DNA of 64,000 nucleotides from Clostridium sp. KNHs214 (GTDB lineage Bacteria > Bacillota > Clostridia > Clostridiales > Clostridiaceae). The position numbers and the translations under genes were made by a program. The stretch is taken from contig NZ_JQMW01000004.1 in NCBI RefSeq assembly GCF_000744935.1, positions 296,869 to 360,868 on the forward strand. The letters are read 5' to 3'. The notes below the pieces were generated by a model. It had not been told where the DNA came from. It worked only from the letters and a program-made list of their open reading frames with translations, and did no database searches. Below are positions 17,135-26,366 of this stretch, piece by piece; position 1 is the stretch's first letter, and the number at the start of each line of letters is the position of its first letter.

Positions 17135-17614
17135 ATGAAGAATACTATTAAATCTTTTCTCTTTTGTTTATTAGTAGTACTTTCATTTACATTAGCTGCT
17201 TGTAATTATATAAAACTCAATAATGAAAAAACTAAAGATAATTACTATTTTTCTAAACTTGCAAATAGCATAGCTTTAAGTAATAAATACAAAATAACTC
17301 TTTTAGACACTAATTTTTATAAAGTTAAAGAATTAAAAGAAGAGGATGTAAGCACTATACTAAATTTTATGAATTCCCTAGATAAAAAGTCTTTCATAAA
17401 AAAACCTTTAAGGCTTCCAGAAAAGCCACAGTATAAAATATTTTTTAATTTGGATGAGGATAAGTTTGTTATAAATGTGTATAATGAACAATATATTTCA
17501 GTATTTCCTTGGGATGGTGAATATCCAATGGATTATATTGATATGACTAAAATGTATAAGGGATATAATTTGTATAACTTTTGTAAATATTTAATTCCCA
17601 ATGATATGGAATAA
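17135..17614 (+). CDS. Small lipoprotein of unknown function
   Basis: 159 residues, ATG behind GTAGGAGGAATTTGTT. A Lys-containing N-terminus, a hydrophobic stretch and a lipobox LAAC (Cys23) mark a lipid-anchored exported protein. The mature part is charged with no motif I recognise; it has alternating beta-like segments (KYKITLLDTNFYKV, YKIFFNLDEDKFVINVY). It stands 83 bp before the giant multidomain gene and may share its promoter. No function is assigned. Confidence 0.8.
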   Translation: MKNTIKSFLFCLLVVLSFTLAACNYIKLNNEKTKDNYYFSKLANSIALSNKYKITLLDTNFYKVKELKEEDVSTILNFMNSLDKKSFIKKPLRLPEKPQYKIFFNLDEDKFVINVYNEQYISVFPWDGEYPMDYIDMTKMYKGYNLYNFCKYLIPNDME

Positions 17615-17697
17615 ACCATTTATAAAATCCCCTATAAAAAAACATTATATAGGTATATAATTATTTATAATACATGTTTTTTACAGGAGGATATATA

Positions 17698-20600
17698 ATG
17701 AAAATACTTTCTTTTAACACTTTATATGCAGATATAAATAAAAAACTAACAAGTGCCAAATGGTTAAACAGAATAGGATTAAAAGAAGATATTATTTATA
17801 AATACACAAATGATGAAAAGTATTTAAAAACTTTAAAATATATGGTAGACAACATGGACTTTTCTGCAAAAACCGCCGTTATTTTATGTGAAAATATAAT
17901 CAAAGATTATATTGACCTGACAAATGAAAATTCTATATTAGAAAAAATATATAAATTCACCTTGAGAAAGTCTTTTCCAAGTACAGTAAATGAAGATTTT
18001 TCTGAAGGCTTTTCGCTATTTTGTGGAATCTTTCTTAGAATTTTTAGAGTTATTAACGAATATGAAAAATACTGCAAAAACAATTCCTTTGAAAGCCTTT
18101 ATCCCTTGATATTTTTATCCTCCCATGAAAAAAAATCCCTAGAAAGACCTGAAGAATACAATGCATTTTTAAAAGCTTTTAAAAAGGATTACTTATATGA
18201 AATGATGAAATTAAACAAAGAGGTAGTGGGGTTTAATACATTAGATCATATATGTGGAGTACATTATCTCTCCTTACATATAGCCCGTCAAATTAAAGAT
18301 TTAGATATACCAATAGATTTAGGTAGAGTTTCTGGAGCTGCTGCTGGTCACGATATAGGTAAGTATGGCTGCAGGCAACAGGAGTTAAAAAAAGTCCCCA
18401 GACTTCACTATTACTATACAGACATATGGTTTAAAAGTCATGGTATAGACTATATAAGAAACATTGCCATAAATCATTCCACTTGGGATTTAGAACTTGA
18501 AAACCTATCTTTAGAATCTTTAATTTTAATCTACTGCGATTTTAGGGTAAAAAATATTGTCGAAAATAACCAGCTAAAGATGAGCATTCTTTCCCTTAAA
18601 GATTCCTTTAATGTAATACTGAATAAACTAGAAAATTTGGATGAAATTAAAGAAAAAAGGTATAAAAAAGTCTATGGTAAATTAAAAGATTTTGAAGATT
18701 ATTTGATATATTTGGGCGTTAATATAAATGTAGATCATAAGCTTAGCCCCATTAACCCCTATATGGAAGAAACCCTTGAAAATTATTCACTACTTCAAGG
18801 AAATGATATATGTAAAAAATTAAAATTTCTATCTATAGAGCACAATATAAATCTCATGTATAAATTAAGAGATGAATATTCCTTAGATACTATATTGGAT
18901 ATGGCGAGAAGCGAAAAGGATTGGAAAAAGCTAAGACAATATATAAGGATTTTACAGGAGTATTCAACTTATTTAACTGGAAGTCAAAAGCTTCAAACAA
19001 TAAAGTTTCTCTATGAAAATTTAATACATACAGAGGATGATATAAGGAAACACTGTGCTGAGCTTATAGGCTCTTTAATTTCAAATTTAGATGAAGAATA
19101 CAGAAAAGATTTACCAGAAGATGTTAAGTTAAATTACACCTGGAGCATAGGAATATTAAAAGAATGCATGGATTCTCTTTTATATCCAGGATATAAATTT
19201 ATTCCTAAACATAAAAATTGGATTATGGAAAGTTCTATAACCATGGTAAACTCTCTTTTTATAAATTCAAAAGAAAATATACTTCTAAAATATAGAGAAG
19301 TTATTCTATCTTTCTATAAAAATTTTAATAATAAGAATTTAAGTCTCCAAATAATACTTTTAGAAATGAGTAAGCATATACCAGTAACACCCCATGATAA
19401 GGATTTAGAAATACTTTTTGATTTTATTTTAAACTCCTTAAATAATAATGATATAAATTGCAGACTGTGCAGTCTCAAAGCTTGCTGCAACCTACTAACT
19501 AAAATGCCTTTTGAAAATAATTTTAAGGACATTTTGAGAAATGAACTAGAAGGTAGTAAAGTTTTTTTTAAATCTTCTTCTGAAACTTTATTAGTATTTA
19601 AATTAAAAAAACTTTTAAATTTAAATTCATGGAAAAATTCTCCTAAAAAAAGCTTACACTATACCAATGAACATATACAAAATATATTTCTAAGCAATTT
19701 AAAAACAGCCACCAGTTGGATAAATAAAAAAATTCAAATAGATATATTGCTTACAGAAGCTTTAGCTCATATAAAAGCCGAAGGGCTTCATACTTGCCTT
19801 CATTTTTGTAATTTGCTTAAAGTAAGTGATAGTGAAATAGTTAGAACTAAGGCTGGAGAGTCTATTTTAAAAATTCTCCCTCACCTATCTATGTCAGAAA
19901 AAAATGAAGTTTGTGTTGAACTATTACGTGCATTAGAAATAGAAGGACACCGTTTTACAGAGTACATCCCTAAATATTTAGGCAGAGCAATATTATACCT
20001 TAAGCCCAAAGAACTAGACGAGGTAATTGATGATTTAAGTCTTAAAATAAAAAGTGCAAAACCCAATATAAAGACATTACTCATTAAAACTGTAAGCACT
20101 TCAATTTCTAACTATCCTTTATATAAAGATATATTTAATGAAAAAGAAGGGGTATTTACAGGTAGACTTATAAAAATGCTTTGCATTATATTAAATGGTG
20201 TTGGAGATTATGAGCCTCTTGTAAAACATGCTTCCTTAACTTCATACGGCTCAGATATACTCTACTCGAAGATATTATCTCTAGAAGAAAAAATCTTTAT
20301 ATTTAAGTCTACTAGCAAAAAATTATTAACTCTTATGGACTTCAGTGACCAAGATGATTTATCATTTTTCACTAATTCCATTGTACTAAATAATTTATAT
20401 AGATTTATTAGTGAATGTATTTTCCAAAACGGTTCTTTAGAGTTACCTATTAAAAATAATATAGCATTTTTTCCTGGAACCTTTGACCCTTTTTCATTAA
20501 GTCACAAAGAAATAGCAAAAAGCATAAGGGATATGGGATTTGAAGTTTATCTGAATGTAGATGAATTTTCCTGGTCCAAAAGAACCTTACCTAATTTACT

Positions 20601-22548
20601 TAGAAAAAAAATAATCGAAATGTCCATAGCCGATGAATTAGATATATATGTTTATCCTGATAATTTTCAGATAAATATAGCCAATGGAGAAAATCTTCAA
20701 ACTTTAAAAGAAAGCTTTAAAAATTCAAAAGTTCATATAGCCATAGGAAGTGATGTGCTCTTAAACGCCTCTAGCTATAAAAAGAAAAATACCCTTTGTA
20801 AATTTCCTCATATTATATTTTTAAGAGGAAACACTAAAAAGTTAGAAAGTTATGCTAAAAATATTTTGGATGAATTTACTATACTAAAATTGCCTAAACA
20901 ATTTTCTAATATAAGTTCTACTCAGATAAGAAATTGTATTGATGAAAGTAGAGATATATCCACATTAGTTGACCCTCTAACAGAACAATATATATATAAG
21001 TATGGATTCTATCAAAAGGAGCCTGATGACAAAGGTTTTATGGAATACTACTCCATAGATGTAGAAATAATTGAAAACCTAATTGTAAGTATATTAGAAG
21101 AATTAAAAGATTTTCTTAAACTTTCATCAGAAGAAACGGATAAATATTTTCACCATTTATTCCAAAAACCCTCTTCAAGAATACTTATTTTAAGAGACAG
21201 AAAAACTAAAAAAATCTTGGGTTTTTCTAGTTTCTACTGGCTTCGTTCCAGTATGCTCTATGGAGAACTAAATGATATGGAACTTTCCGAATACTTAAGA
21301 GAACACAGTTTAGGCAGAATAATTTTAATAGACAATATATATGTGGAAAATAAATACAAAATACCCTACTTAGAACAAATTCTAATTACGGAAACCCTGG
21401 GCTTTTGTATATCAAAGGATTATCAGTACGCTGTATATAGATGTGGTACAAATAAAACCATTTCCCAAAGTATATACGATATTTTAAAACTTCAAGGTTT
21501 TATAGAAATATCTTCAGGTAAAATTCCAACTTTAGTGGTTAATATGAATAATCCATATATAATAAATTTAGATATGGAAAACTTACTAAAGGAACCCTTT
21601 AGGAATAACTTAAAAATTAAAAATGCCTTAATAAGCAGCAGAAAAAATCTTCAAAATGCTTTAACAAAGTTATATCCTGGAGAACTTATATTATCTTTTC
21701 ATTGTCATATGACCTACAGTAGTATGGTTAAAAAAATATGCAATGAAAATAATGTGCCGCTAGAAGAATTAAAACTAAAAAAACTAGGAGACTGTATGTG
21801 TGTTCCCTATGGAGACTTATTAGATAGGTACATAATACCTAATACAATAACTAAATCTTTACACACTGAAAAGTACTTTCAACCGGATATGAAAAGCTTT
21901 TTTATAGGAGAATTCCCTTACTATTTAAATCTCCAAAATCAAGTTAAAACAATAAAATCCTTTAATAGACCTGTTATACTAGTGGATAACCTTCTTCACA
22001 AGGGGCATAGAATAAAAGCACTATATCCTCTTTTTAAGGATGAGAATATATATATACAGAAAATAATAGTTGGAATTATGTCTGGAAAGGGCAAAGATTT
22101 AATGGATATACAAGGTTATAAAGTGGATAGTGTTTATTTTATACCAAGGCTTAAAATATGGTTTAATGAAACTGCTTTATACCCATTTATTGGTGGAGAT
22201 GCTATATGGAGAGGAGTTAAACCTAGGAGAAATTTAATTCCTTCAGTAAATTCTATAATGCCTTATACCCATCCATCTTTCATAGAAAATTCATCCTTTA
22301 ATGCCATATATAATTTATCTAAAACTTGCTTAGAAAATTCTATATATATTTTTTCTATACTAGAAGAAGAATTTCACAGGTTAGAAAAAAGAAGTTTAAC
22401 CCTATGGTCTTTAGGTGAAGTATTCACTATTCCAAGGTGTCCTGAAATTGGCAATGATATAGTTTATGACTTAAATTTAAGTCCTTCTCATTACTTGAAA
22501 AATCAATTAGACACTTTAGAAAGATTTAGTACTATGATTAAGGAATAG
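17698..22548 (+). CDS. Giant multidomain protein: HD phosphohydrolase / NadD-like nucleotidyltransferase / GNAT-like / PRPP-loop-like
   Basis: 1616 residues from an ATG behind ACAGGAGGATATATA. In order I see an HD domain (about 180-285: His184, GHDIGK with His218-Asp219, NHSTWD, CDFR with Asp281); a long helical, HEAT-like middle (about 380-900); a nucleotidyltransferase of the NadD/CoaD fold (FPGTFDPFSLSH at 925-936, ISSTQIR at 1072-1078, the two classical motifs); a region shaped like an acetyltransferase (about 1120-1290); and a C-terminal part with VILVDNLLHKGHR (1426-1438), similar to a PRPP-binding loop. HD-type Ap4A hydrolase YqeK and NadD are separate neighbouring genes in many Firmicutes; here both fold types are fused. 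The overall function is unknown. The NadD-like and HD calls are firm, the last two tentative. Confidence 0.8.
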   Translation: MKILSFNTLYADINKKLTSAKWLNRIGLKEDIIYKYTNDEKYLKTLKYMVDNMDFSAKTAVILCENIIKDYIDLTNENSILEKIYKFTLRKSFPSTVNEDFSEGFSLFCGIFLRIFRVINEYEKYCKNNSFESLYPLIFLSSHEKKSLERPEEYNAFLKAFKKDYLYEMMKLNKEVVGFNTLDHICGVHYLSLHIARQIKDLDIPIDLGRVSGAAAGHDIGKYGCRQQELKKVPRLHYYYTDIWFKSHGIDYIRNIAINHSTWDLELENLSLESLILIYCDFRVKNIVENNQLKMSILSLKDSFNVILNKLENLDEIKEKRYKKVYGKLKDFEDYLIYLGVNINVDHKLSPINPYMEETLENYSLLQGNDICKKLKFLSIEHNINLMYKLRDEYSLDTILDMARSEKDWKKLRQYIRILQEYSTYLTGSQKLQTIKFLYENLIHTEDDIRKHCAELIGSLISNLDEEYRKDLPEDVKLNYTWSIGILKECMDSLLYPGYKFIPKHKNWIMESSITMVNSLFINSKENILLKYREVILSFYKNFNNKNLSLQIILLEMSKHIPVTPHDKDLEILFDFILNSLNNNDINCRLCSLKACCNLLTKMPFENNFKDILRNELEGSKVFFKSSSETLLVFKLKKLLNLNSWKNSPKKSLHYTNEHIQNIFLSNLKTATSWINKKIQIDILLTEALAHIKAEGLHTCLHFCNLLKVSDSEIVRTKAGESILKILPHLSMSEKNEVCVELLRALEIEGHRFTEYIPKYLGRAILYLKPKELDEVIDDLSLKIKSAKPNIKTLLIKTVSTSISNYPLYKDIFNEKEGVFTGRLIKMLCIILNGVGDYEPLVKHASLTSYGSDILYSKILSLEEKIFIFKSTSKKLLTLMDFSDQDDLSFFTNSIVLNNLYRFISECIFQNGSLELPIKNNIAFFPGTFDPFSLSHKEIAKSIRDMGFEVYLNVDEFSWSKRTLPNLLRKKIIEMSIADELDIYVYPDNFQINIANGENLQTLKESFKNSKVHIAIGSDVLLNASSYKKKNTLCKFPHIIFLRGNTKKLESYAKNILDEFTILKLPKQFSNISSTQIRNCIDESRDISTLVDPLTEQYIYKYGFYQKEPDDKGFMEYYSIDVEIIENLIVSILEELKDFLKLSSEETDKYFHHLFQKPSSRILILRDRKTKKILGFSSFYWLRSSMLYGELNDMELSEYLREHSLGRIILIDNIYVENKYKIPYLEQILITETLGFCISKDYQYAVYRCGTNKTISQSIYDILKLQGFIEISSGKIPTLVVNMNNPYIINLDMENLLKEPFRNNLKIKNALISSRKNLQNALTKLYPGELILSFHCHMTYSSMVKKICNENNVPLEELKLKKLGDCMCVPYGDLLDRYIIPNTITKSLHTEKYFQPDMKSFFIGEFPYYLNLQNQVKTIKSFNRPVILVDNLLHKGHRIKALYPLFKDENIYIQKIIVGIMSGKGKDLMDIQGYKVDSVYFIPRLKIWFNETALYPFIGGDAIWRGVKPRRNLIPSVNSIMPYTHPSFIENSSFNAIYNLSKTCLENSIYIFSILEEEFHRLEKRSLTLWSLGEVFTIPRCPEIGNDIVYDLNLSPSHYLKNQLDTLERFSTMIKE

Positions 22549-22562
22549 AAAGAGGTGTACCT

Positions 22563-23858
22563 ATGTATTACTATAGTTTTAAAAATAATTTAATAGTTTG
22601 TCACCAAGATATAAATAACTATAATAATGTTAAAGCAACAGATTTTAAAAAAGTTTCAGAAGATTACTGCTGCAATTTTAATGGAAATATATTTGTATTA
22701 TTTAAACTTAATCCTCTTAATTCAAGAAGGAGTTTTTGTATAAACAATGAAAAACTATTGTACTTAGAAAAAGAAACTTTAGATATATTAAGAGAACTTA
22801 ATAAAGCTTACAAAACACCTAACTGGTTGATTTCTAAAATAAGAAAAAGTAAAGTTACTGGTATTAATACAGAATATCCAAACTGGAAAGACTCATTGAA
22901 CCATAATTTTCCATGCATGTATAATAATAAATCCTGTTTAAATATAAATGTAGTTGGACTTGGAGATGTTGGGGGCACTTTAATAACTGGTCTTAGACTT
23001 TTAGGCGGAGAGTTTATCAATAAAATTGGCATTTATGATAAGGATATAAATAAACTAAAGAGATGGAATTTTGAATGTAATGCCATAGCTTCTGCTGATA
23101 CTAGCTTGAACTTTCCTTCTATAATTCCCTTAGAAGAAAAAGACTTATTTAACTGTGATGTATTTGTATTCTGCGTTTCCGTGGGAGTTCCTAAAGTTGG
23201 TGATGAAAAAGAAGATGTTAGAATAACTCAATTTAAGGGAAATCACAATATTATAAAATTTTACGCTAAGCTCGCTAGAAAAAATGACTTTAAGGGTATT
23301 TTTGCAGTGGTTTCGGATCCTGTAGACTTACTTTGTAAATCTGTTTTTCAATGTAGTAATACAGATTCAGAGGGACACTGGGACTTTAAGGGATTAGCTC
23401 CTGAGCAAATAAGAGGCTATGGATTAGGAGTAATGAATGGAAGGGCCTTATACTACTCAAAAGATATAGCTCCAGAGTATGAAACTGAAGGCAGAGCCTT
23501 TGGTCCCCATGGTGAAGGCCTATTTATTGTCAACAGTATCTACAATTACAATGAGCAATTATCTCTTCTACTCACTGAAAGAACAAAAAAAGCTAATTTA
23601 GAAGTTAGAGCTGTGGGATTTAAACCATACATAGCCCCTGCCCTATCCTCTGGTACAATTTCAATATTAGACACTCTAAATGGAAACTGGAATTACAGCG
23701 CTACATTTATAGGCGGAAATTTCTTTGGCTGTAAAAATAGACTTACAGAGGCTGGAGTAGAAGTTGAAGCTCTCCAACTTTCTGATGAAATATTTATAAA
23801 ACTCCAAGAAACCTATGATTTATTACAAAATACCTATTCATCAATTACAAAACATTAA
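22563..23858 (+). CDS. Lactate/malate dehydrogenase-superfamily protein
   Basis: 431 residues, ATG behind AAAGAGGTGTACCT, 14 bp after the giant gene. After an N-terminal extension of about 125 residues it has a Rossmann NAD motif VVGLGDVGGTLI, VFVFCVSVGVPK, VVSDPVDLL (LDH family VSNPVD), GYGLGVMNGRAL and FGPHGEGLFIVN, where the His matches the catalytic His of LDH/MDH. The extension has no motif I recognise. The active-site Arg set of true LDH cannot be confirmed by eye, so the substrate is open. Likely NAD-dependent and part of the same pathway as the protein before it. Confidence 0.78.
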   Translation: MYYYSFKNNLIVCHQDINNYNNVKATDFKKVSEDYCCNFNGNIFVLFKLNPLNSRRSFCINNEKLLYLEKETLDILRELNKAYKTPNWLISKIRKSKVTGINTEYPNWKDSLNHNFPCMYNNKSCLNINVVGLGDVGGTLITGLRLLGGEFINKIGIYDKDINKLKRWNFECNAIASADTSLNFPSIIPLEEKDLFNCDVFVFCVSVGVPKVGDEKEDVRITQFKGNHNIIKFYAKLARKNDFKGIFAVVSDPVDLLCKSVFQCSNTDSEGHWDFKGLAPEQIRGYGLGVMNGRALYYSKDIAPEYETEGRAFGPHGEGLFIVNSIYNYNEQLSLLLTERTKKANLEVRAVGFKPYIAPALSSGTISILDTLNGNWNYSATFIGGNFFGCKNRLTEAGVEVEALQLSDEIFIKLQETYDLLQNTYSSITKH

Positions 23859-24017
23859 TTGAACTAGCTCCACCACTAACTATATATGCTAAATTATCAC
23901 TTACAATGTATAGAAGTATTATTTAAAATAATTCTAATACCACTGAAGTAGAGAGTTCCTATAAAAACTTTTTTTAATAAGAATTCCCTACTCCGTGTAT
24001 AAAGAAGGTGCGTTCTG

Positions 24018-25064
24018 TTGATAGAGCTTTATGTTATAAAACCAAATAAAAATTCCTCTCCTATGCTGAATAAGATGATAAACTCTGCAGTAGATGGAAT
24101 AAATTATATTTTAATAGACAGCATAAGTGATAACTTAAATTTAAAAAATAAAAAATTACTTTTTGCACTGGAACTAGAAGATATAGGATATGACATAAGT
24201 ACTATTTATTTTCTTTCACAACTTTACAAAAAAGGCATGGATAGCTTAAGTGGATCTACAGCTATGGTTCTAGTGCATAGTCCTTCAGATTTAGGAACCA
24301 AAAGAGCTGCCCAGGATTTAATATTTTTAGCTAACAATTTAGGTTGCTCATTTATAGGACACCCGTTAGTGGAAGCTACTAACTCTTTAAAAAACTTTTT
24401 AACCTGGCAAAAGACCATTAACATACCCCTTGAAGATTTGTGCTTAAAGATGTGCTCTAGAACTGCCAACAGACTCATGGATTACAATCTTATTAAAATA
24501 GAAAGCCCTAAAATTTTGGTTCTATATTCTAGCCCACATAAAAGATCTAATACATTAGATTTATGGCATATGGTTTCTGAAAACTTAAAAAACTATTCCA
24601 TTAAAGAGCTTCAAATTGAAAATGGAGAAGTACAAGATTGCAAAGGATGTAACTATAACCTTTGTATACACTACGGTAAACAAAATAAATGTTTTTACGG
24701 AGGAATAATGATAAAAGAAGTGCTTCCCTCCATAGAAGCTTCTGATATTATTATTTGGCTTTGTCCTAACTATAATGATTCTATAGCTGCAAACTTAACT
24801 GCTGTTATAAATAGACTTACCGTATTATACAGAAAAATAAGTTTTTATGACAAATGCTTTTTTTCTCTTGTAGTGTCTGGAAATTCTGGCAGTGATTCAG
24901 TTGCGAAACAGCTTATAGGTTCTCTAAATATAAACAAAGGTTTTAGATTGCCACCATACTTTTCTCTTATTGCTACTGCCAACGATCCTGGTTCAATTTT
25001 TAAAATAAAAGATATAAAGCATGAAGCCTACAAGTTTTCTAAAAATATAATGAATAATATATAA
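24018..25064 (+). CDS. Iron-sulfur flavoprotein-like, NADPH-dependent FMN reductase family
   Basis: 348 residues from a TTG (24018) with GAAGGTGCG ahead. Residues about 168-348 form a flavodoxin-like domain: ILVLYSSPHKRSNTLDLW (the SSPHKRSNT loop for FMN phosphate), then a Cys cluster CKGCNYNLC plus a later Cys in KQNKC, as in iron-sulfur flavoproteins, then IIWLCPNYNDSIAANL. The first 165 residues are a separate alpha/beta-like region without a known motif (LVHSPSDLGTKRAAQD, GCSFIGHPLVEATNS). Same strand as the two genes before it; probably an electron-transfer partner in that cluster. The 159-bp gap to the dehydrogenase gene holds no clear terminator. Confidence 0.8.
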   Translation: MIELYVIKPNKNSSPMLNKMINSAVDGINYILIDSISDNLNLKNKKLLFALELEDIGYDISTIYFLSQLYKKGMDSLSGSTAMVLVHSPSDLGTKRAAQDLIFLANNLGCSFIGHPLVEATNSLKNFLTWQKTINIPLEDLCLKMCSRTANRLMDYNLIKIESPKILVLYSSPHKRSNTLDLWHMVSENLKNYSIKELQIENGEVQDCKGCNYNLCIHYGKQNKCFYGGIMIKEVLPSIEASDIIIWLCPNYNDSIAANLTAVINRLTVLYRKISFYDKCFFSLVVSGNSGSDSVAKQLIGSLNINKGFRLPPYFSLIATANDPGSIFKIKDIKHEAYKFSKNIMNNI

Positions 25065-25066
25065 GG

Positions 25067-25153
25067 TGATTATCCCACAATAAGCATTACATTACATGAA
25101 TGAGGAGAAATTTCATAATTCCATCGCATTGTACCTTTTTTTGGGTTAATCAT
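25067..25153. repeat. Family 1 dispersed palindromic element, copy 4 (short form)
   Basis: 87-bp minimal copy, TGATTATCCCACAATAAGC to TTTTTTTGGGTTAATCAT, with one GAGGAGAAATTTCATAATTC segment. The left and right terminal segments are present, but most of the inner region is missing. It starts 2 bp after the stop codon of the Fe-S flavoprotein gene and may act as its terminator. The remainder to the PHP gene at 25288 shows nothing recognisable. Confidence 0.75.
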
Positions 25154-25287
25154 AAGGTAAAATTTAAATGTTGTATAACATAGGTAAAACACGTGAAATA
25201 TTGATAAATTAGAAAAAGATTACGCAAGTTGCAGCGCAAAATATCAAGAAAATATGAATTAAATAAACAAGGCAGGTGACATAAATA

Positions 25288-26127
25288 ATGTATACTAAAG
25301 GAGATTTTCATATGCACACTACTGCATCAGATGGTGGTTTATCACCTTTGCAGTTAATAGATATTGCCCGTAAAGAAGGCTTTGATGTGATATCCATAAC
25401 GGATCACGATACATTAGATTCCTTAGAAAGTGGAATTAAAATAGGTGAAGCTTTAGGAGTAAAGGTTATTCCTGGTGTAGAACTTTCTACTATTCATAAT
25501 GAGGAAACTGTTCATATACTAGGTTATTTTAAGAATGAGGAATATAAAAATAAAGATTTTAATAAATTTCTTCAAGATATAAAGGATTTTAGAGTGGAGA
25601 GAAGTAAAAAAATAATAACTAATCTAAAGAAGTTTTTTAATATAGATATAGATTACCAAAAGGTTATGCATGATGCAAAGGGTATTATTGCAAGGCCACA
25701 TATTGCTAAAGCTATAATAGAAAGAGGTTATAACTACAGCTGGGAGTACATATTCTCAAATATTATAAGCAGTGATAGCCCAGCCTATGTTCCAAATAAA
25801 AAAATATCTACAAAGGAAGGTATTCACATATTAAAAAATCTCGATGCTGTAGTTGTTCTCGCACATCCAGTTTTAATAAAAAAAACATCTATAGAGGATA
25901 TTTTAGAGCTTCCCTTTGATGGAATAGAAGCCATATATCCTCTTAATAGTCCTGATGAAGAAAGGAAATTTATAAAATTAGGGAAAAAAACAGGTAAGCT
26001 AATAACTGCCGGTTCCGACTTTCATGGCATAAATGACAAAGACAATAATCATGGAACATTAGGTGATGTATACCTTGAAGGCGAGTATTTAAACAACTTT
26101 TTAACTAAGGCACATTTAAATAAATAA
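25288..26127 (+). CDS. PHP-domain phosphoesterase (RNase AM/YciV-like)
   Basis: 279 residues, ATG behind GCAGGTGACATAA. The PHP metal sites are all visible: GDFHMHTTASDG, SITDHDTLD, VIPGVELST, VHILGYF, ARPHIAKAI, LAHPVL and GSDFHG. Relatives are 3',5'-nucleoside bisphosphate phosphatases or RNA 5'-end trimming enzymes; the exact substrate cannot be chosen from sequence. The last codons (AHLNK) and the stop lie inside a family 2 repeat, so the native C-terminus may have been replaced by insertion of the element. Confidence 0.85.
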   Translation: MYTKGDFHMHTTASDGGLSPLQLIDIARKEGFDVISITDHDTLDSLESGIKIGEALGVKVIPGVELSTIHNEETVHILGYFKNEEYKNKDFNKFLQDIKDFRVERSKKIITNLKKFFNIDIDYQKVMHDAKGIIARPHIAKAIIERGYNYSWEYIFSNIISSDSPAYVPNKKISTKEGIHILKNLDAVVVLAHPVLIKKTSIEDILELPFDGIEAIYPLNSPDEERKFIKLGKKTGKLITAGSDFHGINDKDNNHGTLGDVYLEGEYLNNFLTKAHLNK

Positions 26128-26177
26128 CAAGTCAGTGTACTAGTCTATTTGACTTGTTATTCCTTTTCATGTACCTA
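26109..26177. repeat. Family 2 element, copy 3 (short form), doubling as terminator
   Basis: GGCACATTTAAATAAATAAC through CCTTTTCATGTACCT, about 69 bp. The stem AATAACAAGTCA / TGACTTGTTATT is followed by a short pyrimidine run on the plus strand, so it can end the PHP transcript. The central block of longer copies is absent. Downstream, AATCCCCAATCA (about 26202) and TGATTGGGGATT (about 26258) form a second, weaker inverted pair. Confidence 0.75.
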
Positions 26178-26366
26178 AACTCTTTAATTAAAATCAAATC
26201 CCCAATCACCAGTCCCAGATCCTTAAAAAGTAATGATACTTAATATGGATTGTGGATTAATGATTGGGGATTACTATTATCTAGTATTTCCTATAGAATT
26301 ATAATCTAATATTTTTATATAATTATACTTTTGAATTACATTTCTAATTATACTTGTAATTTATAA

